A stretch of 64,000 nucleotides of DNA from Onthophagus taurus (taxonomy: Eukaryota > Arthropoda > Insecta > Coleoptera > Scarabaeidae), in contig NC_091971.1 of NCBI RefSeq assembly GCF_036711975.1, positions 15,197,501-15,261,500 of the forward strand, in the 5' to 3' direction. Positions 25,201 through 38,107 of the stretch are shown one piece after another. The notes beneath the pieces were generated by a model. The model was not told where the DNA came from and searched no databases. It worked only from the letters and a program-made list of their open reading frames with translations. The position numbers and the translations under genes are program-made. Every line of letters starts with the position of its first letter. Positions within the stretch are counted from its first letter, which is position 1.

Positions 25201-28200
25201 AAATACACAGCTCGATCATCAGCCCCAACAGCTAACACTTGATCGTTAGCCGCAACCGAAACCGATGACATTTTCCCCACCATTTCAACCCAACCACAAC
25301 CAACGGCATTTTCCTCACTAATTACAGCACCGTCTGCTTTAACACCCTTTCGAAACCAAACTTGTTTATCATGAGTTACTGCCCAAACGCAGCAAACCCC
25401 AACCGAAATTTGCATTATTCTTAAACCGTCCGATGGACCACGAGTTTCAACCCATACATTTCCCGATAAACATTCTCGAGTAACCCCAATTCGTACTAAA
25501 GCTCGACCATCTAAAAGAGCTGCCCAAACTAATCCCGTTGGACCTACACTTAATTGACAAACTTCACAACCGGGGGGAACTGAAACGCAAGTCCATTTTG
25601 CACCTTCTGGTGAACGAGTTGTTACACCAGTACGGAACATAACCTTTAAAAAATTATTTTTGTAAAGAATTTTTAAAAAACATTTTATTTTATCTCTTGC
25701 ACGACCAAGACTGGACCAATAATTATCCTAAAACAATAGTTTTTTATAAAGCATACGAAATTAAAGTTTGATGTTATAGTCCTTTCATATGAGGAGCTGT
25801 TTTGCCAAACGCAACATGTCCATTTTTAAAAAATTGGCTTATAGATGATACTCAGAGTCCACAGTGTTTACTGAATCAAACTGCAACTTGATAAGTAATA
25901 TCGATATGTATTACAATAATGGATGAAATATTAGTGAAAGAAGTGTCTGATAGAAAACGGCAACGTATCAAAGGAAAAGCGAGCTTAGAAAAGAAGAAAG
26001 CAAGATAAATCTTACTGCTAATCCCTTTTTGTACGTTTTGATTGTGGATTTCATTTAAGGTGCGAACCAAAAGACCTACACTTAGAAATGTGTATTGACA
26101 AAAAGTGTGACAAATTCGTTACTTTTTTCTGATTACAAAAATATAGGGTTTGACAGATATATTTCTTATTGTTTTAGAATAAAGCTAAAAATAAACTTTT
26201 TTTTAGTGTCGTCAAAGAAATTAAATTTACAGTTTTCTGTAAATTACGGTACTATGAAAATTATTCTACTAAAAATTTATATAAAATTTTCTAATATGTA
26301 ACATTCTAACATGGTAAACTTTTCGTAATCTACGGATTTTTAATTGAACACTTCAGAAAATTTTTGAATACAAATGTTTCAATGTTTATTTGAGTTTAAA
26401 AAAATATATGAGCGCCATCTATCAATAATTTATTAAGTCATTTAATAATAATATTAAATATTAATAAAATATGTGAAATAATGCAATCTATTCCAACTTT
26501 TGTGTAAAACAAATATAAGTTAAATAGTTCAACAACTGTATTTGTTTCAAATATTAGAAATATGTTTTTTTAATTTTTAGTTATAATTTACAGAAAACTG
26601 TAAATTTAATTTCTTTGACGACACTAAAAAAAAGTTTATTTTTAGCTTTATTCTAAAACAATAAGAAATAGACCTGTCAAACCCTATATTTTTGTAATCA
26701 GAACAAAATAACGAATTTAATAAGCGAATAATCAGTGGTTGTTTCCATTTAAAAAAACGAAAATTGTCATATCTCAAAATCTAAAACCGAAAAATTTTTT
26801 TGATTCCGTTATGTTCCAAAGTAACATTACTTTCGTAGTAAATCGAAATATACATCTGACAATATCATGTCCGAGGCGCCAAATTGAAAGATATATAGGA
26901 GGCACAATTTCGCTCCATTTTACGGTACCCAAAGATTTAGAAGTTTACCGAAAGAAACATTGTGAACGCAAAAACTCCATTGCCAAGAAACCTCACCACT
27001 TTCTAATAAGATACAAAGTAAGAAATTATCTTGTTATGCCTATACACTAGTTTGTTTAACGTTTCTAATCTTGTAGATCTGCACAAACTGACAAGCGTTC
27101 TTGTTCTGTAAAACTTTTTTTGAAAAACTTCTGGAGATGCCCTATCTCGAAAATGATACGTCTAATCAAACATTTCTAAGAGTGAAAATAATTTTAAAAT
27201 GAAATGGGCTTTTAGCAGGAAGATTTAAGGGTTTATGACATAATAAACAAGTTTTAAAGAAATAACTTTTGTGAACACCTGTAGCTGATGATGCGATAAA
27301 TGTACGATCCCGTGGTGCGATATTTTCAATAGTGATCTTAAACGATTTCTTATGATAACATTGCACTCTTTGCCAAATTTAATCTTTCTAAGACAAACCA
27401 TATTAAAAATATTTAAGAAAATGTTTGAAAATTTCTTAACTTCGAAGGCCCGTATCTTAGCCATTTATGGGTTTAGATCAAAAATTTTTGAATCGTCATT
27501 ACTTTCACGCTAGTATTTATGATTAAAATTATGCCATGAGTTACAGAACACTTGTATATATCATATACAATATCTAGTTTTAATGCTTTAACAAAAACTG
27601 TAGATGGCCACCATACATGGGTCTAAACTGACCCGTTATGGTCGTCCATGCTCATTAAGTTATTTTGGTTGAAATAAGGTTGAAATACCAAATCATGCTT
27701 TTAAAACTACATCTAACGATAATAAAGTAATGATTTTGAACCTCAATATAACGAACCTCATGAATGAGGTTAAGGAAAAAATGTTTACTCAAAAATGGTT
27801 AAGAATTAAGAAACGAAACTTATTGAGTTTATAGACGAATGTTTGAGTTTCTATTATACCTAATTTTAAGATTCCAGGATGAATAATTTCTTTTATAAAA
27901 ATATTTAAAAATCATCTATTGATATTTGACGTTTAACAAAAGTGAGGTTAAAATAATGTTTACCGAAAAATGATTAAGAATTAAGAAATGAAACCTTTTG
28001 AGCTTATAAAAGAATGTTTGAGTTTGGATTACACCAAATTTTAAGATTCCATAATGAATAGTTTGTTTTAAAAAATAAAAATATTTTTAAAAATCCCATT
28101 GATATTTGACGTTTACCAAAAGTGAGGTTAAAAAAAATTTTTTTTTTAATGGTTAAGAATTAAGAAACGAAACTTTTTGAGTTTATAAAAGAATGTTTGA

Positions 28201-29409
28201 GTTTGTATTATGCAAAGTTTTAAGATTCCGGGATGAATAGCTTCTTTTATAAAAAATATTTAAAAATCACCCATTGATATTTGACGTTTACCAAAAGTGA
28301 GGTTAAAACAATGTTTTCTCAAAAATGATTAAGAATTAAGAAACGAAACTTTTTGAGCTTATAAAAGAATTTTTGAGTTTGGATTGAACCAAATTTTAAG
28401 AATCCGTGATGAATAGTTTCTTTTAAAAAATATCTTGTTGTAATGTTTTAACAAAAACTGTAGATGGCCACCATACATGGGTCTAAATTGATCCTTTATG
28501 GTCGTTCATGCTCATTAAGTTATTTTGGTCGTACAAGAGTTAAAATATAAAAATTACATAGAAAGTGATAATGACATTTAAAACGTCAAAATGACACATC
28601 TTGTCAAAATATTATTTAAAATGTCAAAATGATTTTTCTTACCCTGTTATGAGATGTTACAGACCATACAAGCATAGTTCCTATTTCAGCTCCTGCTACA
28701 AATTGTCCTCCAATTGAAATATCAATAAAAGGTTCCTAAAAAGTAATTTAAAAAAAAATTCTTTATCCTATTTTTTTTTCTTACTGCTGTAGCATCTTTA
28801 TGTAAAGGAGCAATGGCACACCATGAATTCATAGCAGCATATCGACGTGTTCTCACCCACAATCTTCTTCTAACACAAGATTTCCATTGTTTTTTTGGGT
28901 AATAATTAGCAGGAAAATCAACGGCATACATCCATCCATTGTGATCTAAAGGCTGACCGTCCAAAGTAAGTTCTAGTTGCCATTCGCCTTCCCACTGCCA
29001 TGCCATTGATGGTAATCTAATTTTATCAGTTGATCGATCAATTGTACCATCAATGTTGGAAAAGTGGTAACGATCAGTGGGGAGAAGTCTTGATGAAAAA
29101 CCTTCGATGGGGATCCATCTCTAATATTATAACAAAAATGAATAAGTTGATTTACTTTATTATGAGTTAACTAGGTATTTTTACTTCATTTTCATAACTT
29201 TCTTCTCTAACTTTAATAGGGACATCCAAACCATGAACATAAACATATATTTGATGATCACCACCAAGTGCCCATAAAAAATGGGGTACTGCAGATAACT
29301 TTTTAAATTCCTGACCTACGTAAGTTAACTCCCTCCACATAGACCCCGATGTAGATAATGTATGGACTCTTCCCTCATTATTTATCCCAAAAAGTAAAGA
29401 AGTAGGCAT
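19251..29409 (-). CDS. TECPR1: TECPR1 (Pex23-like), tectonin/dysferlin/PH/galectin protein
   Basis: Exons: 29409-29185, 29120-28785, 28735-28643, 25643-25059, 25006-24413, 24355-24169, 24113-22903, 22834-22519, 19491-19343, 19289-19251. All are GT-AG and in phase, giving 1244 aa. The family binds damaged endolysosomal membrane and links it to ATG5-dependent autophagy. Layout: tectonin repeat and first dysferlin domain (to about residue 187, 'NGWMYAVDFPANY', 'CVRRRLWVRTRRY'), tectonin repeats (188-390, 'VWFRKGV', 'AVYFRTGI'), PH-like domain (about 530-660), galectin fold (about 740-860, 'LHFNPRFENGN', 'WGEEERVG'), second dysferlin domain ('YENQRWNPVTGYTSAGLPTD', 'GWQYAVDFPASYH') and final tectonin repeats. 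The ATG at 29409 fits the conserved family start. It is divergent from XPF. Confidence 0.94.
19948..21460 (+). mobile_element. Decayed non-LTR retrotransposon (endonuclease and RT)
   Basis: It lies antisense in the TECPR1 intron between exons 8 and 9. The EEP endonuclease part opens 'RMGTWNIKTITGKEVEIVE', continues 'VTLIQVYAPIEDSD', 'NGRVGNN', 'DFCTTNQIIVGNTFYPHKRI' and 'SIVDYFI', all in the family order. The RT entry follows ('FDEVQDAIKKMKNKKAAGK'), then 'DEQADFRSGRQTQDLISSMR' and 'HLAFLDMKV' (family FRPGRSTQDLI, AFLDIEKAYD). Several frame breaks and internal deletions separate the blocks. The RT catalytic box is not seen, so the copy is dead. Confidence 0.8.
22155..22440. mobile_element. 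Partial copy of the TA-flanked MITE
   Basis: It begins TACAGGGCGTGTCAAATG, continues AATAGCCAATAACTTCACCA and follows the right arm of the MITE at 7698-8121, reading inward in inverse orientation (AAGAAAAATGTTTCAAATA, the 'CAACCAAAATTGTTATTTTA' block). One arm only is recognisable. Confidence 0.6.
26100..26900. mobile_element. Truncated foldback element in a TECPR1 intron
   Basis: Two arms are mutual inverses: 26120-26250 and 26578-26715, both around 'AAATTTACAGTTTTCTGTAA' and the 'AAAATATAGGGTTTGACAG' block. The same arms occur in the 1.4-kb element at 45758-47159, whose outer ends are missing here. No coding capacity. Confidence 0.6.
27581..28529. repeat. Insert of XPF exon fragment plus 175-bp satellite between 89-bp direct repeats
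   Basis: Two direct copies (27581-27669 and 28441-28529, over 90% alike, with the shared core GTAGATGGCCACCATACATG) bracket 771 bp. Just inside the left copy, 27677-27741 reproduces the end of XPF exon 5 (30995-31058; core 'CAAATCATGCTTTTAAAA'). The donor area is deleted, and the start of the XPF intron follows with about three to four satellite units. All this sits antisense in TECPR1 intron 3. Confidence 0.85.
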
Positions 29410-29745
29410 TTTATCCAATTATTTTAAGGCATTTGATAAAAAAATAAGACAAATGAATTTAAATAGCTATATAACCTAAAAAAAAGCCGATCGATATTAA
29501 ATTTAAATATACAATAAATGATAGCTATAAAATGTTTTACCTTCATAAGAATAATAAATATTTATCCTATTCTTATTACATCCGTCCCAAAAAGGGTCGT
29601 AAAAGTAATAATCAGATCTTTGAATGCTTTTTTATGTATTTCTTTTATAAAGTTGGTAACACTGAATGTCAAACTGACATTTCATTTCAAGATTGAGGTC
29701 AATTGAGGTTAGGTTTTTAAAGATCGCTAATATTTGAATCTCACA
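29410..29745. promoter_or_regulatory. Divergent promoter region TECPR1 / XPF
   Basis: 336 bp between two outward-facing ATGs, so both transcripts must start here unless they overlap. It contains no repeat and no TATA box I would defend. Confidence 0.6.
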
Positions 29746-32700
29746 ATGTTGGAGTTTGAAAAGGAGATTTTTTCGAATATAATCGAAAAAGATGGTTTAG
29801 TTATAACGGCTAAGTTAGTAATGTCATATCTTGTTTAATAATTTTTTTCGTTTTTTTAATTCTTAGGGGTTTAACCATGGATAATATTTTAGTTAATCTT
29901 ATAAAGGTGTACAGCGATCCAGGTAATTTAGTATTAGTATTAAATAGTTCCGAATTTGAAGAAAAATATTTAATGGAAAAAATGAAAGACAATGCTAACA
30001 TTCATCGAATACAATGTACAATGTCTATCGTCGAAAGAAAAGATACTTATTTATCTGGAGGAGTACAATTTGTCACTACAAGAATGCTCGTTGTTGATAT
30101 GCTCAAAAATCAAATACCCATCGATAAAATAACAGGATTTATTGTGCTTCGAGCACATTCTGTTTTAGAAAGTTGTCAAGAAGCTTTCGTTTTGAGATTA
30201 TTCCGACAAAATAACAAAGTAAATGTTTAATTAAAAATAATAATAAGTTTTTAAATAATTTTTTTAGATCGGGTTTATTAAAGCGTTTTCTAATTCGCCT
30301 CAAAGTTTCACAGTTGGTTTTAATCAAGTTGAACGTATAATGCGGTCATTATTTGTTAAAGAGTTATATTTATGGCCTAGGTTTCATAATTCGGTTATAA
30401 AAACACTAAAACAATGTGAACCTCAAGTTATAGAGTTGCATATACCCATCTCTGATACAATGTCTAAAATACAAACTTGCATTTTGGATTTGATGAATTT
30501 AACTGTACAGGAAATAAAAAGAATTAATAAAACTTTGGAAATGCAGGTAAAACAAAATTTGGTTAAAAAGAAAAAGTAGTTTTAACATGTCTTTTAGGAA
30601 ATCACAGTTGAAAATTGTTTAACCAAAAATTTCCATAAAATATTACAGAGCCAATTGGATTGCATTTGGCATCAATTAAGTAGAAAAAGTAAACAATTAG
30701 TTGCTGATTTATCAACATTACGTCACTTAATCACGTAATAAATTGATTAATAATTTATTTTTTAACCAAAAATTGATTTTAATTTGTTATAGAACAATGT
30801 TGTATGCAGATCCAGTTACTTTTTACAAATATTTATTAGATTATCGTAGCATTGAATATGCTCAAACTGCAAACTGGGTTTTGCTAGAACCAGCTGAAAT
30901 ATTATTTAAAACGGCGGAGAGTTTGGTTTTTAACAGAAACAAAGAGTTAAATCCGGAATTATGTCCCAAATGGAAACCACTTTTGGAAGTGTTAAAGGTT
31001 GAAATACCAAATCATGCTTTTAAAACCACATCTAACGATAATAAAGTATTGATTTTGTGTCAAGATGTAAAAACTTGCCATCAATTAAATCAAGTATTAA
31101 TTATTATTAATTCAGTAAAACCTTAATATAACGCACCTCATGAGTGAGGTTAAAAAAAAAGTTTACTCAAAAATGGTTAAGAATTAAAAAACGAAATTTA
31201 TTGAGCCTATAAAAGAATGTTTGAGTTTGGATTATACCAAATTTTAAGATTCCGTGATGAATAGTTTCTTTTAAAAATATAAATATTTAAAAAACCCATT
31301 GATATTTGACGTTTACCAAAAGTGAGGTTAAAAAATTTGTCTCAAAAATAGTTAAGAATTAAGAAACGAAACTTTTTGAGCTTATAAACGAACGTTTGAG
31401 TTTGTATTATACAAAATTTTGAAATTCCGTGATGAATAGTTTCTTTTAAAAATATTTTAAAAACCCATTGATATTTGACGTTTACCAAAAGTGAGGTTAA
31501 ACATTTTTTTTTCTCAAAAATGATTAAGAATTAAGAAACGAAACTTTCTGATCTTATAAAAGAATGATTGAGTTTGGAATATACCAAATTTGAAGAGTCC
31601 GTGATAAATAGTTTCTTTTAAAAATAAAAATTTAAAAATCACCCATTGATATTTGACGTTTACCAAAAGTGTGGTTAAAAATTTTTTTCTCAAAAATGGT
31701 TAAGAATTAAGAAATAAAACTTTTTGAACTTATAAAAGAATGTTTGAGTTTGTATTATACAAAATTTTAAGATTACGGGATGAATAGTTTCTTTTATAAA
31801 AATATTTAAAAATCACTCATTGATATTTGACGTTTACCAAAAGTAAGGTTAAAAATTTTTTTCTCAAAAATGTTTAAGAATTAAAAAACGAAACTTTTTG
31901 AGCTTATAAAAGAATGTTTGAGTTTCGTATTATACAAAATTTTAAGATTCCGGGATGAACAGGTTCTTTTATAAAAATATTTAAAAATCACCCATTGATA
32001 TTTGATGTTTAACAAAAATGAGGTTGAAACAATGATTTCCAAAAATGATTAAGAATTAAGAAATTAAACTTTTTGAGCTTCTAAAGAATGTTTGACTTTG
32101 GATTATACCAAATTTTAAGGTTCCGTGATGAATAGATTCTTTTAAAAAATAAAAATATTTAAAAAAACCCATTGATATTTGACGTTTACCAAAAGTGAGG
32201 TTAAAAATTTTTTTCTAAAAAATTGTTAATAATTACGAAAAGAAACTTTTTGAGCTTATAAACGAACGTTTGAGTTTGGATTATACCAGATTTTAAGATT
32301 CTGTGATGAATAGTTTCTTTTAAAAATAAAAATATTTAAAAATCACTCATTCATATTTGACGTTTACTAAAAGTAGGGTTAAAGAAAAAATGATAAAGAA
32401 ACTTATTGAACTTATAAAAGTTATATCGAGGTTTTACTATATTTATATAAAGTTTAATTATCTTTTTTTTTTAGTTCTTAACAATCGGTTCACATAAATA
32501 TTTATTTCTAACTACATTAAAACACCATATTAATTTTAAAACGGTCAGTAAAACTTTTAGTTCTTGTGAAGCTTTGAAGGAGAAATATTCACAAAATGGA
32601 AATTGCACAAAAGAAACGAAACAAAAAACGAATCTCACTAAAAATAAAAAATCTTATCCTATTTCGAAGAAATTAAAACCAAACTCCGAATCTGATCAAC

Positions 32701-35700
32701 AAGAAAAAGAAACTGATTTATTAGAAGATGAAGATTTTAGAAACTCGTATTTACTTACAATGTCTCAAACAGTTTGTGATATTACTAAAGATGATTTAAA
32801 TGCATCTACAGTTGGTGAATACGTTTTTGAACCATGCGAAGAAATGGATAATTTAGATTTAACACGTTTATGCATGGATAAACCAACTATTGTTATTCAA
32901 ACTTTTAAATCCGATAATTGTTTATCACTTCAAAAAACTTTAGAAGAACTTCAACCAAATTACATTATCATGTATCATAGTAATATGACTGCAATCCGAC
33001 AAATAGAAGTTAATAAAAATTATTAATTTAATAATTAAAATTATTAATTAAATTTAATTTTATAGATGTATGAAGCCAGAAGAGATCGAACCAAATCATT
33101 AATAATTTATTTTTTAATACACACAGGAACGGTTGAAGAACAAAGTTATTTAACTACGTTACGACGTGAAAAAGAAGCATTTGAATTTTTAATTGAAACG
33201 AAATCTGTTAGTTATTTATTTCCATTTAAAAATGAAGTAATAATTTTTTTTTATAGACGATGGTTGTACCTGAAGATCAGGATGGGAAAACGGACATTTG
33301 TCTTGCTTTACAAAGAGAAACTAAAGAAGAAATAATTAATACAAGAAAAGGTGGCGGTCAAATTGTGGCTGATGAAAAACAATTTGTTATTGTTGATATT
33401 AGAGAGTTTAGAAGTGAATTGCCACCGCTAATACATAAAAGAGGAATTGAAATAACACCAGTGCAAATTACAGTATGAAAAATAATATATACAGGTGTCT
33501 CACGTAACTGGTTCGTTAGAACTTTTATAGGTTCCAGTATTCGTACAGTTTTGAAATTTTGGTAGTATGGGTTGGGTTGGGTTGGGTTGGGTTGGTTCAG
33601 TCGGAACTTTCGATCTAAAATATTTTCAAGATGGCTACCACTTCCAGTCTACCGGAAGTAGACCTAACTTCGTTATTTTAAATGGAATGCTATAGTTTTT
33701 ACTGCACCTTTTAATTGTACATAAAAAAATATGTTGACTTTCATAAAAGTTATTGGTACCTAGCGTTTTACGTTTTCGAGTTATTTTGATTTTAAGGTTT
33801 TTTTGACAAATTTCACCATGCACTTTAAAACCCTATATCCCAGCCAACGTTCATTCAAAAAAGCTCTAAATTGGCACGATTACTCGTCAGATGCTCTCAA
33901 ATAGATTGTCATATATTGTATCAGAGTATCTTATACAGGATGGTCAAAAATTGAATTACCGTTTCTCCATATTTAATGGGGAGAAAGTCGAAAATTTTAA
34001 ATGGAACGCCCTATATTTTATTGGCCTACACGAAAGGGAATTTAATTCTCTACAATTTATCTATAAACATTCCTATACTTATTTATTGTAGTTTCTCTCA
34101 TATTCGTAAATTTATCAAAACATGCAGAAAATGCAGGAAACCGTTTGTATTTATATTAGAAGGCCATAACATTTTGACAGTTTTTTGTTTAATTTATTTC
34201 TATTATTATTTGTACTATTAACTACGATTGATAATCTTTTAGTTTACTAGCCTTTACTTACCAAAAATAACAAACAAAAGATCAAATAAATGAAACTATT
34301 AAAACAAAAAGTTAATGACAAAAATTAGATTTGAATAAAAATATAAATTTGTTATTAAATTGAATTTGGAAATGCAATAAAATACGTTAAATTATTTATT
34401 TCGTTGTCTTCATCACTGGTGACCGGAAATATGCAATTTCTTTTGGTCTCGATATATCCAGAACTAATAAATTCATTATCAATTTTTTGAAATTTTTCCT
34501 CGTGATGGTCGTTAGGTTTGTTAGGCATCTCTCATTAAGTGTTCGACACGTCTTGTCCGAAAGTTTATTACATTCGCCATCAATACAAAATAAATTTCAA
34601 ATATCGGCGTTGGAATAATTTACCATGATGTACAATAACTTACACCCGTCGTCAAATGTAACTAATGGCAACAATAATACAAACATGGACCAAAAACTGT
34701 CAACATTCCATAGCTTTCTAATAAAAAAGCCTGCATTTCGTGCATGTTTTAATACATATCGCAATATGAGGCAAACTACAATAAATAGGTATGGGAATGT
34801 GTATAGGTAATTTGTAGAGAATTAAATTCTCTTCCTGATAGCCTAAAAAAATAAGGGGCGTTCCATTTAAAATTTTCGACTTTCTCGCCATTGAATATGG
34901 AGAAACAGTAATTCAATTTTTGACCACCCTGTATAAGATACTCCGATACAACAAATGGCAATCTATTTGACAACATCTGAAGAGTAATCGTGCCAAAGTA
35001 GATCTTTTTTGAATGAACTTTGGCTGAGATATGGAGTTTAAAGAGCATGTTGAAATTTACCAAAAAAAGTTTAAAACCAAAATAACTCAAAAATAAAAAA
35101 CGCTAGGTACCAATAACTTTTATCAAAGTCAACCTATTTTTTTACGTACAATTAAACTGTGTAATAAAAACTATAGCATTCCATTTAAAATAGCGAAGTT
35201 ATGGTCTATTTCCGGTAGAGCGGAAGTGGCGGCCATCTTGAAAATATTTTAGATCGAAAGTTCAGAATGAACAACCCATGCTACCAAATTCTCAAATCTC
35301 TACGAATAGTGGAAGATGAAAAAGTTCTAACGAACCAGTTACGTGAGACACCCTGTATATACAGGGTGTTTATAAATTAGCGGATAATCTACACGTTAAA
35401 ATGTTGTTCTACGACGTTGCCAAACGTGTTTTTCATGAAGATATGATAATGACAAAATGTTAAAAACGAACTTTAAAGCTAAAGAAAGTAGCTTTAACAA
35501 AAAAAACTAGTTTTCAACATTCTTTTTATTCTAAATTACAGCTTATTTATCAACAAATATTGAATATTAATGATTATTTATGGACAAATTATCCGAACAT
35601 GAAGACGTATCAATAAGATTTAAATAACCCGAACATTTTATAATTAAGATTTACGCTTTAGAATCGAACGAACAACGTCGCTTGGCTAATGAACCCATAT

Positions 35701-37703
35701 TGAATTAATCTGAAAATTAGAAATTAATTTGGTTTGATAAATTGTTGATAATAAGTGTAGGTTCTGTTTATCTATACAGGGTGTCTCAGCGAGAACGGTC
35801 ATTAGACGTTTCTGGGGTTCTGGCCAAACAAAAAATTTGAGAATGCAGACTTAAGTATTATCAATTACGTTCTCTTCATCTAAAATATTTTCAGATTTCT
35901 AGCACTTCCGGTTATACCGGAAGTCGCCACGTACTTTATTTTTTTAAATGGAACACCCGGTATATTTTTACATATTTGGATTTGTCTGTTTTGAAGGTTT
36001 ATAAATAACTTTACTTTTTGCAATTTGAACCAGCAATTCTCGAGTTATTCGAATTTTTCTAGAAAAATTTGCTCCAGCGGACATTTGTTCAAAAAATCAT
36101 AGAACACTCAATTTTTGAGATATCAATTTAGGATTCAGAACATGCTTAAACAACATGATGGAGTATGTTTTGGTGCCGAGAACGGCTGTCTAGATCGTTT
36201 GGTCACTTTACTATGATACGTTAACTTTTCGAAATTTGGAAGCACCATAACTTCATTTTTTTAAATGGCACCCCCCATATTTTATTACATAGTCGTCTTC
36301 GGCGTCTCATTTTACATCTTTTATATTCCATATGTCCTATGCCTAACATTAATAGTTTGAGAAATAATTAGGGTTTTTTGAAAAATGCTCATATATCATA
36401 TGGATCCCTCAGAAGTGGCTCACCCCCATATTTTTTTTTCATTATGAGTATAGATATAAGAAAACCATTTGGAATGCATAATTAGGCCATTAAAACGGAT
36501 TATTACGATATGAAATCATTCTTTTTGTACTTCCGGTTATACCGGATGTGAGTGTTAATTTCGCTATTTTTTTAAATCTACAGTGTGTCCCCAGATAAGT
36601 GAAACGACTCTAATAAAACGTACATTGTTTTCGATATTAATTGTCATCTTTTGGGGTTCAGCCCTGCTTAGTTAAAGACTAATTTTAAACATATTTTCAA
36701 GTTTAACTGTATTGTAGTACTTTTTCATAAAATTTTGACACCAATAGGTTTAATTTGTTATAAAGAAAATTAGCCAACTATGCCAAGAATGTATTAATTA
36801 AAGCATAGTTTTAAATTCCTTTAAACGGGTTAACTATAATAACCTATAAAGCAATATTTTTACTTAGAAATTCTTTCAATACTTTAATAACTTTAAAATT
36901 TTTTCATTTTAGGTTGGTGATTATATTTTAACACCAGAAATATGTGTTGAAAGAAAAAGTATTTCCGATCTGATAGGTTCGTTAAATTCAGGAAGATTAT
37001 ACCAACAATGCATACAAATGAGTCGGTATTACACAAAACCAATGTTACTCATTGAATTTGATCAAAACAAACCATTTTTATTCCAAGTATAAATCAAACA
37101 GCAATTTATTGACGAGCTTATTAATATAAAATTAATTTTTTTAGAATACTTATTTTCTTTCATCCGATAGTAACAGTTTCGACATTCAACAAAAACTTCT
37201 TTTGCTAACGTTACATTTCCCTAAATTAAAAATAATTTGGAGTCCGAGCCCTTACGCTTCCGCTCAATTATTCGAAGAATTAAAACAAGGTAAAGAACAA
37301 CCAAATATTGAGTATGCGTCAAAAATTGGGGGGGAAGCTGATGTTGGAACAATCGAAAGTAAATATAATTCGACTATTTATGATTTTGTACAAAAACTAC
37401 CTGGGATTACCTCTAAAAATATCGATGGGTTTTTACGAAATGTGGGTAATATGAGTAATGCAACAGAAAAAACAGAAGTAAGTTTAAAAATAATCGTTTT
37501 GGGGGCTTTAAATTTATGTAATAAATTTTTAGGATGAATTAAAAGATATTTTAGGAAATGCCAACGACGCTAAAGCCTTTTATTCGATATTGCATGAGGA
37601 ACATGCACCAAAAGAGAACGTTGATGAACGAAAAGGTAAAAAACATGTCACAAATAAATTTAAATTTACAAAATCAAAGAAAACTGAGAAAAAAACTTGT
37701 TAA
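29746..37703 (+). CDS. ERCC4: XPF/ERCC4 structure-specific endonuclease (mei-9)
   Basis: Nuclease subunit of XPF-ERCC1, cutting 5' of lesions in nucleotide excision repair and acting in crosslink repair and recombination. Exons: 29746-29813, 29867-30218, 30268-30546, 30598-30734, 30793-31093, 32475-33008, 33066-33206, 33257-33472, 36913-37086, 37145-37477, 37533-37703; 901 aa. An inactive helicase-like half starts '[12 protein letters not shown]' and 'LVLVLNSSE', with no Walker motif, as in the family. The nuclease domain is at about 655-760: '[14 protein letters not shown]', '[20 protein letters not shown]', with the ERKxxxD signature at residues 689-695. A tandem HhH domain follows ('[13 protein letters not shown]'), then a Lys-rich tail. 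Intron 5 carries a satellite array. Intron 8, inside the nuclease domain, carries a 1.9-kb foldback element. Confidence 0.95.
31126..32400. repeat. 175-bp tandem repeat in XPF intron 5
   Basis: About seven units marked by GATATTTGACGTTTACCAAA at 31301, 31470, 31648, 31822, 31997, 32174 and (variant) 32352, so the period is 169-178 bp. Each unit also holds GGTTAAGAATTAAGAAACGA and 'AATAGTTTCTTTTA'. The same family occurs in TECPR1 intron 3 (markers at 27921, 28101, 28276). Confidence 0.92.
33492..35355. mobile_element. 1.86-kb foldback element in XPF intron 8
   Basis: The ends CAGGTGTCTCACGTAACTGG and its inverse at 35336-35355 are flanked by TA on both sides. The inverted arms run about 600-700 bp (for example AAATTGAATTACCGTTTCTCC against its inverse near 34910). 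The centre, about 34150-34700, has no recognisable gene. A simple (GGGTT)n tract stands at 33567-33597 in the left arm only. Confidence 0.82.
35356..36912. other. Repeat-rich rest of XPF intron 8
   Basis: Further pieces begin ACAGGGTGTTTATAAAT at about 35361 and ACAGGGTGTCTCAGCGAG at about 35777. They contain 'CTTCCGGTTATACCGGAAGT'-like palindromes (about 35905 and 36532) shared with the other TA elements. Boundaries cannot be fixed. No coding sequence. Confidence 0.45.
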
Positions 37704-38107
37704 TACTCATTTAATTTATAATTATTTTTTTAATATACGTTTTATATCACACTTAAGCAGCTTTGAATTAATTAAAAACCCTTAAATATCCATATAATAT
37801 TGATTTGTTTTAGCAATAATTGTTGAGTAATATTTATTAATGTATAATTATTGCTTAAACAGATCTTGTGGTGGCAATGAATGTGCTTAAATACAAATTT
37901 AAAGAATTAAATCTATCACAAACAATTTTAATGGTGTAACAATTAATATTTAAAAGTAAAATATAAAATTAAAAACATAACTGGAAATTATTTAAATTAC
38001 CCATTAATAAAATAAAGATAAATCTAACTTATTTTAACTTGTATAATTAATATCTTACATAAGCTAATAATGGGAATCTTTCAAAAATGTTTCTAAAACC
38101 CTTAAAA

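Noticed and set aside
33567-33597. (GGGTT)n tract as interstitial telomere repeat
   Set aside because: Only about six units, inside one arm of a transposable element and absent from the other arm, so simple-repeat expansion explains it better.
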